Positions 10,934 to 19,504 of a DNA stretch of 64,000 nucleotides are shown here, piece by piece. The translations under genes were made by a program, and so were the position numbers. The stretch spans positions 28,709,119-28,773,118 of the forward strand of contig CM077648.1 of the NCBI GenBank assembly GCA_039707465.1, read 5' to 3'. The stretch is from Rhabdophis nuchalis (lineage: Eukaryota; Chordata; Lepidosauria; Squamata; Natricidae). Below the pieces are notes generated by a model that saw only the letters and a list, made by a program, of their open reading frames with translations, did no database searches and had not been told where the DNA came from. The first letter of the stretch is position 1. Each line of letters begins with the position of its first letter.

Positions 10934-13140
10934 AGTATATAAAACAGGGATGAAGGATCACAAAAAAACAAGGCCCCCACTATTGGGAGAGGAGCTTAAT
11001 GAAATATGCGTTTTTGTGAAAAATGGTTCATTTGGTAGGGAATAAACTGGTATCGGAGGAAGAGAGGGAGAGTATCCATGGCAACTTAATGTAGCCATTA
11101 AGTTTCTGGCTGTTCAACTGATTTTATTACCAGTTGAATGGGCAGAAAAGTACATCATGTTTTATACATATTGCCATTTGTGAGGAAAGTGTACTTTTTA
11201 AAAAACAGTAAGAACTGTGGTTGCCTGTTAGAAGATATGAAGTTGGGCAGGACAGATCTCTGAATGCCATTGTGGAATTTGGTGTAATTTTTAGAAGAGT
11301 TAGAAATTGCTGGAAGTATATCATCTAGATGGTATGTGAAGAGAGAAAGGAAAGAAAAAAAAGAAGGAACGGTGGGAGCCAAAAAAAAGATTGAAGATTA
11401 TAAATGTGAAGTCAAAGGTAAAAAGAATGAGGAAAGTTGTGAAAATCATAAACTGTAACCAGCTTGTTGGAAATGGGTGTAGTGAGGTATTGTGTGTATA
11501 GTGGAACGGAACTGTAGCTAATGATTGACTACAATAATCTACCTTTGCTAATTATTAACAGAAGTATTCTACTGATACAGTGAAGGACATAAATTGTTTG
11601 TAACACGCTGTGAAGGAAGAAGTCAACAGGTCTAGGAAGAAGTAATAAAATCTTGAAGTTCATAGGCATTGCTTCTAGTTATGAACAGCATTATCTGTGC
11701 CATTGGAAGAACTGAAGGGGAGAATTGGTTTTTAGATGTCTTTAAGTAATTATTTCTTAGTATATGAAGTCATTAAAGAAGGTACTTTTTCAGTAATGGC
11801 TGTGCAAATGGGTAAATTACATTTTCTTTGCAGCTTTTTGCTGGTAGTTGTAGCAAAAAACTGTGTGGCAACCAGAAAAGTTGCATTTATCGTATATGTT
11901 CTGCTTATTTAAGTAGAACATTGCTGAGGAGGGCTATTTGTTGTTTTAAAGGGCAAGAGAGTTAGAATAATTGGGTCTATTTTTTATCTGTAAACTACTG
12001 TAAACTATTAAATCTGTATACTACTAAATCAGTCAGATTCTCAACAACTTACAACGAGATAAAATATAAGCAAACATCTACTCGGATTAATTGTTACAAA
12101 TTTATGGTCTTTAAGCTATGAGGTGCCACAAAATCTCCCCCATGCTAGACAACTTCCATATAAAGGTAACCTTAGGTATAAAGGTCTAAGCCATGACGTA
12201 CCACAGAATCACTTCCATGGTAGACAACTCCAAACTAAAGGAGAATGCTTCTTGGGAGTTGTGAGAATGGGTGCCACTTTTATGTGGATGGTAATTTTCC
12301 TTTCCATCAGGTAACCATCCCAATATACATCCGAATAACATATATAATCAACATTCAATATATTTTAATTAAAAAGAAGGTATTGATTACCCATAGCATC
12401 TCCACCCCCAACGGGTTGGTGGTGGTGGTGGAGAAGTTCAAATTGCAATTTTTCTTGAAACGGGTTGCCACCATTTTCAAAGTGATATGATAGTGAAAGA
12501 TGCATTGGTACCTTTTGGGAATATAGGGAACATGCAAGGAGAGTAAGGAGAGATTAACTGAGCAGGTTCTCTTTATAAAATGATGAGTGGGATGAGTGGG
12601 GCTCACATTTGGCCTAAATGGGCAGAAAAATTTACACAAGATGCAGGAGATAGAGGTTTATCTTTAGCGCATCCCCATATTCTAGAATACCCTTTTCTCA
12701 GAAATGCACCCAGTCCTTATGCTCTAGATATAAAAAAAGTTGTGAAGATTATTTTATTCAGTAGGGTTTTGTCCCTTACTATATTGTGTGTTGTTTTCAA
12801 TGTTTTTAAAAAAATGTTTGTTAGTTAGTATTGTTAGTAACTATTTTTGTAATATTTAATTTTAAAAAGGTGGTAGAGAATTTACAAGGTCATTTGTGAC
12901 CATTACTACACATTTCCTGAGTTTTTTTTCAGTGAGCACAGATGCTCAGAAACCTGATTTGAAAACTACCTGGAAGCATCAGATTCATCTCAAACAGCTT
13001 ACTTATGATGATAATGACAATGATACTGTAAAGCTGGAGTGGAAAAAATTGCTTTCACTATAATAAACAAGGGAGTTTACATACCATAACCGTAAGTCTC
13101 AAGTTCAGAGGTGATTATAGGGTAACTTCAGATTATCATC
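10934..13140. other. unassigned sequence
   Basis: No gene is supported. An imperfect direct repeat of about 50 bp (CCACAAAATCTCC...AGACAACTTCC and CCACAGAATCACTTCC...AGACAACTCC) lies at about 12115-12245. A short GGT run occurs near 12415-12435. Confidence 0.45.
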
Positions 13141-13144
13141 TTTT

Positions 13145-13345
13145 GAAGAGTGGTAAGAAAAGGAGAGAAGGGAGGGAAGAAGAGAGGAATAGGAGAGAGG
13201 GCAAGGAGGAGGGAAGAGGAGGAGAGAAATGAGGAGTTGAAACGGGGGGGGGGGGAGGAGAAGGAGAGAGGAAGGAGAAAGAGAGTAGGGAAGGAGGATA
13301 GAGGGAAGAAAGGAGATAGGGAGGGGGAGGAGAAAGGGGAGGATA
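13145..13345. repeat. polypurine tract
   Basis: About 200 bp of nearly pure A/G on the plus strand. It explains the Arg/Glu/Lys-rich frame on the plus strand and the Ser/Phe/Pro-rich frame on the minus strand. Such tracts can adopt triplex (H-DNA) structures. Confidence 0.9.
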
Positions 13346-13615
13346 AGGACAAATATGGTGTATAGAGAGCAGAAGAGCTAAATAATTGTTTTTTGGGAGT
13401 TGATGGTAAGATGAATTGATGTAAACGTTTAATAATACAAAATGATGTTGGCTATGTAATAGTATACATGTGATTATATGTTATGAAATGAAAAAATAAT
13501 TTTTTTTTGCTAAAAAAAGATTATCATCTCTGAGTAGAAACCAAGATTCAATAGACAACCTACTCTGATTCTTTTTATATATATAGAATTTTTTTTTAAG
13601 GGCTGAAAATAAAGA

Positions 13616-13662
13616 GACCAGGATGGATCCATTTTAGGCTTGTTAGCCTTCTTCAGCTGGCC
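13616..13662 (-). ncRNA. hammerhead motif with mutated core (foldback arm 1)
   Basis: This is the reverse-complement partner of the motif in arm 2. Stem I (gaccag 13616-13621 pairing with ctggcc 13657-13662), the CTGAAGA core and stem II are kept. The GAAA core reads AAAA (first G changed to A), a change expected to abolish or greatly weaken cleavage. Confidence 0.7.
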
Positions 13663-13808
13663 ATACTCCTTCTACTGGGATTTGAACTGGTGCTTTCCAG
13701 CATATGAGACAGGCTTCTCTATATCAGGGATACTGGATAGCTCAAGGCATAGAGAAGCCTGTCTCATATGCTGGAAAGCACCAGTTCAAATCCCAGTAGA
13801 AGGAGTAT

Positions 13809-13855
13809 GGCCAGCTGAAGAAGGCTAACAAGCCTGAAATGGATCCATCCTGGTC
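13809..13855 (+). ncRNA. hammerhead ribozyme motif (foldback arm 2)
   Basis: Parts in order: stem I GGCCAG 13809-13814; core CTGAAGA 13815-13821 (the CUGANGA consensus); stem II AGGCT 13822-13826 with AGCCT 13831-13835 around loop AACA; core GAAA 13836-13839; stem III ATG 13839-13841 with CAT 13846-13848 around loop GATC; cleavage base C 13849; closing stem I CTGGTC 13850-13855. All conserved core positions are present, including the U before the cleavage base. The geometry is type I with a very short stem III, like ribozymes of Penelope-like elements and retrozymes. Activity is inferred, not shown. Confidence 0.8.
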
Positions 13856-13889
13856 TCTTTATTTTCAACCCTTAAAAAAAAATTCTAAC

Positions 13890-13980
13890 ACATATCTAAA
13901 AAATGTCACACAGCAGTAATCTAATTAGGTTCTCTGTCTGGATGATCTCTAGGATGAGTCGAAGGGCAGAGAGGGATGAC
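13890..13980. repeat. segment repeated at 15049-15140
   Basis: The blocks ACACATATCTAAAA and TCTGGATGATCTCTAGG, followed by GAGTCGAAGGGCAG, recur in diverged form at 15049-15140. Both copies lie directly 3' of a foldback with a hammerhead-like motif, so this may be a shared part of the same retroelement. The class is not known. Confidence 0.55.
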
Positions 13981-13983
13981 GTT

Positions 13984-14491
13984 TGTTGCGATTATCATTC
14001 CAGGTTTTGGCAGTTCAGTAGGTTTTAAATTAGTATAGGCTTTAAACCATTGTTAGGCCACTGAATGAACCCTGAACCTAGGAAGCACACGTCATCTCGC
14101 CTGACAAAGGCTAACAAAGGCTAGAGTGTACCATCACCCAATTCTTGGACAAAGCAATACACAAAATGTAACTAAATGTATTTTGCTAGATAGCTGAATG
14201 TATTTTCCCAGGCCACTGGATAGCTGAATGTATTTTCCCAGGCTATTATATGTGTTTCACCAAGCAACTGTATTCTGACTAAGCATATTCTACCAAGTAA
14301 CTGAATGTCCAATCAACGCTGTACTGAAATGTATCTTTTACTTCTGTATCTAATAAAAAGACCTGCACTGAGCTAGTCAGCGCGCTCATCCTGAGAAAAC
14401 CCCTCCACGTTTGGCCTTTTCTTTCTCACCGGAGTCGAGAAGCCCACCTTCTGTAGTACCGCGTTCCCTCCATAGGGGGCGCAACACAACA
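13984..14491 (+). mobile_element. LTR of a tRNA-Trp-primed retroelement
   Basis: The segment starts TGTTGCG and ends CAACACAACA, with TG/CA limits. A polyadenylation signal (taataaaaag) lies near 14351. A primer-binding site follows two bases after the end. A matching second LTR was not found in the window, and internal sequence appears to stop by about 14700, so this is a partial element. The retroelement class (Gypsy of the CsRn1 type or an endogenous retrovirus) cannot be settled from an LTR alone. Confidence 0.75.
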
Positions 14492-14493
14492 AT

Positions 14494-14511
14494 TGGTGAC
14501 CCCGACGTGAT
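14494..14511 (+). promoter_or_regulatory. primer-binding site complementary to tRNA-Trp
   Basis: The 18 bases TGGTGACCCCGACGTGAT are the well-known tRNA-Trp primer-binding site. It lies two bases downstream of the LTR end, the expected place for priming minus-strand DNA synthesis. Confidence 0.85.
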
Positions 14512-14700
14512 ATCAGCCAGTCCCGGCCCGAACTCGAGGCCTCGACTCTGGTATGCGTATCGGACTGTCCCTACTCACCAGCTCGAGGGGAGCTGCGCAC
14601 GTCGGCCTGTCTGCACCGAGACAGCAGGACCATTTAGGTGGGTATGGACAGAAAATTTGCAACACAACAACGTTGAGTCTCCTCCCCTTAAAGGGACCTC
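14512..14700 (+). mobile_element. remnant leader of the tRNA-Trp-primed element
   Basis: GC-rich leader-like sequence follows the primer site. No gag or pol motif is present. It loses character near a second gcaacacaaca at about 14655, which may mark the deletion that removed the rest of the element. Confidence 0.45.
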
Positions 14701-14793
14701 TTAACAGGAGCTGTGATAATTATCTCTCATTTAAGAGTCCTGTAAATTGGCTGATATATCAGGGATATATATATATGCTGGCATTGCTTGCTT

Positions 14794-14974
14794 CGGGTAT
14801 TTTCCCGTGTATAAGGCATGGAAATGTTATTGCAATGTTTCGACAAGATCTCACTTGTCATCGTCAGGCTTTGGTCTGTGACTGTGACTCTGACCAAAGC
14901 CTGATGATGACAAGTGCGATCTTGTCGAAACATTGCAATAACATTTCCATGCCTTATACACGGGAAAATACCCG
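14794..14974. repeat. 83-bp-arm foldback with hammerhead-like cores
   Basis: The arms 14794-14876 and 14892-14974 are reverse complements with a few mismatches and a 15-bp spacer. Each arm carries a hammerhead-like catalytic core (CTGATGA on the plus strand, CTGACGA on the minus strand). The outer ends CGGGTATTTTCCCGTG and CACGGGAAAATACCCG abut TA/TG microsatellite. Confidence 0.92.
14901..14941 (+). ncRNA. Penelope-type hammerhead-like motif
   Basis: CTGATGA 14901-14907, then one unpaired T, then stem II GACAAG 14909-14914 with CTTGTC 14921-14926 around loop TGCGAT, then GAAA 14927-14930. The stem III/cleavage region (CATTGCAATAA) lacks the U expected before the cleavage site, and stem I is not evident. 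It is probably decayed. It aligns with the motif at 15872-15931, including paired changes in stem II. Confidence 0.6.
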
Positions 14975-14984
<10 letters not shown>

Positions 14985-15025
<41 letters not shown>

Positions 15026-15037
15026 CGTGTGTGTGTT
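14985..15037. repeat. TA/GT microsatellite
   Basis: TA then GT dinucleotide repeats, directly 3' of the foldback. Confidence 0.95.
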
Positions 15038-15199
15038 AGTTTTATGAGCTGATCACACATATCTAAAATATTATACAACATAATTCTTGGCTTGCTGTTT
15101 GGATGGTCTCTAGCGATGAGCCGAAGGGCAGTAAAGGAAACAGTGTGTCTCCTCCCTGAATTGGGGCCTAATAATAACAGGTTGTTGTGAAACAATTAC

Positions 15200-15887
15200 C
15201 TATATATATATTCAGGACATGATATAGACCTTAAAAAGACCAGAACTATTGCCAAAATTGAACAACAGAATAATCAGAGAAGCTATTGAGATAGAAAAAC
15301 GGCCACACAGCATGAATAAACGAGATGATACCTCCCTCCTACCAGCCATTTGGAAACCCGCCCTCACTGACAAACGAGTCCCTAACACAAAGAATGATAC
15401 CAGACCCACACTCACGAAAACCACACAGGATGTCACTATCACACATCCACGCAAAAAGCAAACCCAAACCCACACCGATGATGACCACAAATCAGAAGCC
15501 CGACCACAAACCAGAAGCCAGACCACAGCTGCATTATTAGCCACTTTAAACCCCTCCAATCCATACATGAAGCAAACTGATGCCCACCACGGAGATGTGG
15601 TACGACCACAAACGCGAAGCCAAACAACAGTAATGCAGCTCACCAGGTCAAATTCCTCTGCAACTCGGACTAACACAAGCACAACCAGGCCCCCACCCAA
15701 ACAGAACATGCCCCCATCCAATCAGAGCACAGCCAAACCCCCTACCAATCAGAACACACCTCCACCCAATCAGAATGCAGCCAAGCTCCCACCCAATCAG
15801 GTCACACCCCCACTGGCAGTTAAAAAGAGGAACCGGCTGAGATCTCACATTGCTCCTGGAAGCACCAAGCCGGAAGCACCAGCCTGA
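15200..15887 (+). pseudogene. Penelope-like element ORF, C-terminal remnant
   Basis: The frame 15249-15887 includes RIIREAIEIEKRPHSMNKRD followed by a DDTSLLPAIWKPAL-like block. This is a hallmark of the segment just after the GIY-YIG endonuclease in Penelope-like reverse transcriptases. Codons upstream (15203-15250) continue the similarity in another frame, so a frameshift lies near 15248. No RT or GIY-YIG catalytic residues remain. The remaining ~175 residues are a Pro/Asn/Gln/Thr-rich extension with repeated RPQTRSQTT and PPxNQ units. The stop codon falls inside a hammerhead-like core. The minus-strand frame over this stretch is a shadow. Confidence 0.72.
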
Positions 15888-15931
15888 AGATGATGAATGA
15901 GATTTCATCAAAACGTCGTAAAGATACTTCC
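15872..15931 (+). ncRNA. Penelope-type hammerhead-like motif at ORF end
   Basis: Stem I GGAAG 15872-15876 pairs with CTTCC 15927-15931. The core CTGAAGA is at 15884-15890, followed by one unpaired T. Stem II GATGAA 15892-15897 pairs with TTCATC 15904-15909 around loop TGAGAT. The next four bases are AAAA (consensus GAAA), probably from CpG decay. A minimal AC/GT stem III with a GTC loop then gives GTA at the cleavage site (15918-15920). Hammerheads in Penelope-like terminal repeats are established; this copy is likely weakened by the G-to-A change. Confidence 0.65.
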
Positions 15932-15975
15932 AATTCTACGCGGGAGAAAACCCGAACAACCAAAGACCTACATAT

Positions 15976-16290
<315 letters not shown>

Positions 16291-16749
16291 TATATAATAA
16301 TAATAATTAATAATTTAATAACAATTTTTTAATTTGTTGACCGCTCCCTCTCCCCGTAGGGACTCGGAGCGGTGCACAGGGAAAAACTAAAACAATAAAT
16401 ATACAGACATATTAAAAAACAAATTAAACAATACCTGTGCTAAAAATACCCCATTTACATACTAAAATTCCCAATTAACAACTAAAACCCCATAGAGAGA
16501 GACTACCCTAGGCCGGCCAAGCAGAAAAGATATGTTTTTAATTTTAGACGGAAGGAGCGGAGGTCCGTGGTCGTTCTAATGTTGGGGGGAAGGTCGTTCC
16601 AGAGGGCTGGGCCCCCCACAGAGAGAGCCCTTCCCCTGGGCGTCGCCCGCTGACAAAGTCTAGTGGACGGCACCCGGAGAAGTCCCTCTCTGTGGGAGCA
16701 AATTGGCTGTGAGGATGTGTGAGGCAGGATCCGATCCCGCAAATAGCTA
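16291..16749 (-). pseudogene. 5'-truncated L2 LINE, C-terminal end and 3' UTR
   Basis: The minus-strand frame 16742-16503 encodes the last ~79 residues of the L2 ORF ([11 protein letters not shown] through the FRLKLKTYLFCLAGLG end). The 3' UTR with the ccgctccctctccccg box lies at 16330-16375, and the AAT-rich end is near 16291-16320. It is dead by truncation. Confidence 0.88.
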
Positions 16750-17435
16750 GATATATATGATATATATATATATCAGTTTATATGCCTTCACTTATCCCCA
16801 AATTGCCTCACACGATGTTTCAAGTCTCTGCTACCAGTTCAGAATGAGAAAATAAGAAACACAGATGCAACCGCCTGTAACATGCTAATGATGTTTCAGC
16901 CCAAAAGTCTGGTAGATTTCACCAAACCATTTTATAGTGCATGGCAATGAGAATGGAATTTCAAAGCACCTAAAGATTCAGTGGCAAAGACTTCAAGAAG
17001 AACTTGCCTCATCTCCTGTTCTGTTGTCTACTCTGCAGATAAAACAGAACATTGCTGCACCAAGGTCAAATATATGATAGACAAGTGCATACTTTCAAAG
17101 AAGACTGCAATCTGAACAATCTCATTAAAGTTAGAAAAAATGTGGATAATATTTGTGAATTTTTTATCACCTGGGTAAAATAACATTACATGCTTTTTAT
17201 GCACAGTACTTCCCATTACAATAGACTTGGAGAGGAGAAACTTATTCACTAGAGAGAAATTAGGTGTTAGGTCTTCTTGGTGTTGATGATACGGTGAGTT
17301 AGTATTTAAGAATGACCTAATTATTACCATTAAAATGTCTTAATTATACGTTTCAAGCTAAGGTTTTAAATTAATATTTTGACTATAAACAAAGCAAAAC
17401 CAAAACAAATTAATATACAAATTAAACTAGGCATG
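16750..17435. other. unassigned sequence
   Basis: A short TA run is followed by AT-rich sequence with no supported feature. Confidence 0.5.
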
Positions 17436-17439
17436 AAAA

Positions 17440-18497
17440 TAATAGGAGAATGCCCATCCATTCTAGATAAATTCAAATAATCAGGACCAGATGGATTACA
17501 TCACAGAGTATTGAAGGAGCTGGCAGATGTGATCTTGAAACCAAGATGTTTTTCAAAGATCCTGAAGCACCAAGGAACTACCAGAGTGATGTGTTTTCCA
17601 TCTTCAAAAAAGTGGGGGAAAGGGTGATGCCGTTCCCATCATCAAAATGGGGGGGGGGGGCAGATCCACGAAGCTACAGACCAATCAGCCTAACATCAAC
17701 ACTTGGGAACTTTCTGGAAAAGATAATCAAGCAACAGACCTGCGAACACCTAGAAGCCAACTAAGTCATAACCAGAAGCCAACATGGGTTTGTCAAAAAT
17801 AGATTATGCCAAACAAATCTTATTTCATTCTTTGACAAAGTGACAAAATTAGTGGACTGGAGAAATGCTGTACACATAGTATACTTGGATTTCAGTAAAG
17901 GATTTGACAAAGTAGACTACCTCCTACTTCTGGTAAGTTAGAAAAATGTGGAAAAGACAGTATCACCACCAGATGGATTCGTAACTGGTTGACAAACTGC
18001 ATTCAACATGTAGTCCTTAATGGAACTACATCTACATAAAGGGAATTCAGCATTAGGGTAGCCCAAGGTTCTGTCTTAGGCCCAGTACTGTTCTACATCT
18101 TCAAAAATGATTTAGATAAGGGAATAGAAGGGGAACTCATCAAATTTGCAGACAGCACAAAACTGGGAAGAATGGCCAATATCCCAGAAGATAGGCTTAA
18201 GATCCAGAAGGATCTTCACAGGTTTGAACACTAGGGCCTATCTAACACAAGAAGTGTTAGTACCACTTTATAATGCCTTGGTAAGACCATACTTGGAATA
18301 CTACATCCAGTTTTGGTCACCACAATATAAAAAAGATATAGAGATTCTGGAAAGAGTGCAAAGAAGAGTAACAAAGAGGATTTGTGGGCTGGAGACTAAA
18401 ACATATGAAGAACAGTTGCAGGAATTGGGCATGTCTAATCTAGTGAAAAGAAGGACATGATAGTTATGTTTGTAGGGGCTGCCACAAAAAAGAGGTA
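17440..18497 (+). pseudogene. CR1 LINE reverse-transcriptase remnant
   Basis: Translated fragments in shifting frames show CR1 RT blocks in order. These are RSYRPISLTSTLGNFLEKII (17671-17730), HGFVKN and TNLISFFDKVT, VYLDFSKGFDKVDY, a GSVLGPVLFYIF block near 18070, then [20 protein letters not shown] and [10 protein letters not shown]. The catalytic YADD region has become FADSTK, with a deletion straight after it near 18230. Many stops and shifts make it non-functional. The plus-strand frame 18146-18460 is the longest surviving piece. Confidence 0.85.
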
Positions 18498-18499
18498 AT

Positions 18500-18752
18500 C
18501 AATCCTGAGGATGAAAAATGGACCTCCAGACAAACCGGAAGTCACTTCTGGTTTGCTCGTAGGGCCTATTTTTGCTCTCCGGAGCCTTCAAGGAAGCCTC
18601 TTGAAGGCCCCTGAAGCCTCCAGAGCCACTTCAAAAGAAGGTTGAAGTCAGTTGGCCAGTATGCACATGTTCGCTGGCCAACTGACAAGGCAACCCTAAC
18701 AAATGGCTCTGGGTGACACCTGTGGCACGCGTGCCATAAGTTCGCCATCACG
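18500..18752 (-). mobile_element. hAT-type MITE inside CR1
   Basis: The right end reads GGCACGCGTGCCATAAGTTC followed by GCCATCACGG, the terminus of the CAGTGATGGCGAAC family. The left boundary near 18500 is indistinct. CR1 sequence resumes at 18756, so the element sits within the CR1 copy. Confidence 0.55.
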
Positions 18753-18842
18753 GGTATAGGGTCTGTTGCTTGAGCAAGAGATTGGACTAAAAGACCTCCA
18801 AGATCCCTTCTTATTCTGTACTTTTCTTTAATTAAAAATTCC
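18753..18842 (+). mobile_element. CR1 3' terminal fragment
   Basis: The TAGGGTCTGTTGCTTGAGCA / TTGGACTAAAAGACCTCCAAG block is the standard CR1 3' end. It belongs to the copy at 17440-18497, separated from it by the MITE and a deletion. Confidence 0.75.
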
Positions 18843-18899
18843 ATGACTACTCAATCCACTACAACAAAACTAGTTATAGCACAATCTATAAAAAAAATA

Positions 18900-19030
18900 T
18901 AACATAATAATTCGCACAAGATGGCCGCGGTTCTCAGGGCCTGCAGGAAATCCGCCGCTGACTGTGTGGGCAGCTGGCGGCATTGCTGGAACGCAAACCG
19001 TCGAGAAATCCGCGATTCTCGACTTATCAG
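18900..19030. other. short CpG-rich segment with AAGATGGCCGCGG
   Basis: A GC- and CpG-rich island about 130 bp long in AT-rich surroundings. It begins with a YY1-like AAGATGGCCGC, a motif found at some LINE 5' ends and gene promoters. No exon or element could be tied to it. The remaining stretch to 19500 is unassigned. Confidence 0.35.
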
Positions 19031-19504
19031 AAAAAGACAACAATTATAATCTCACAGCACATCTTGACACACCATTCAAAACAGAATTTGAAAAATCTAA
19101 GAGAAAAATAGCATATCCTTGCCAGCAGCCGAAACGTAATTAAGAAGATTAAAAAGGGATTAACTGAAGATGAACAAGTAGGCAAAAAACCATACCCTAT
19201 TAAAAGAACCACACCCCACCAAAATATATATAAGTATATAATCAGGGCCAAACTTCACACTCACAGGGTTGATATTATCTAATGAAAATCAAACAATCAG
19301 GCTCAGAGAACACACGGACTCAGCAGGAAACAAAACATTTGAGCTTTTGCCAAAAATTCCTAAACATTTCCAGTTTCCTATGATCAATAGACAATGATCA
19401 GTTAAGAGTTTTTCTCTATTGTATCCAATCGGGCACACACCTACCCTCAAATCTTTTCTCTGTGTCTCCATGACATTAAACAATTTACCCTTTTTACATA
19501 TCTG

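Larger units (their letters stand above)
13585..13886. repeat. 138-bp-arm foldback of a tRNA-like/hammerhead unit
   Basis: Arm 1 (13585-13722) and arm 2 (13749-13886) are near-perfect reverse complements of equal length, with a 26-bp spacer (13723-13748). Two mismatches are seen by eye. Each arm includes a B-box-like sequence (agttcaaatcc on the plus strand at 13783-13793) followed by a hammerhead motif. The A-box-like sequence tggatagctcaaggc lies at 13734-13748 in the spacer, so only the plus-strand unit keeps both boxes. A full single unit of the same family is at 16106-16290. Confidence 0.93.

Noticed and set aside
13128..13365. Arg/Glu/Lys-rich and Ser/Phe-rich frames
   Set aside because: Product of a polypurine tract; no start context or motif.
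15212..15911. Minus-strand frames of 169 and 87 codons
   Set aside because: Antisense shadows of the Penelope-like frame; no recognisable domain.
19100..19180. Another hammerhead (GCCGAAACG and CTGAAGATGA words)
   Set aside because: The two core words are in the wrong order and distance, and no stem II can be formed.
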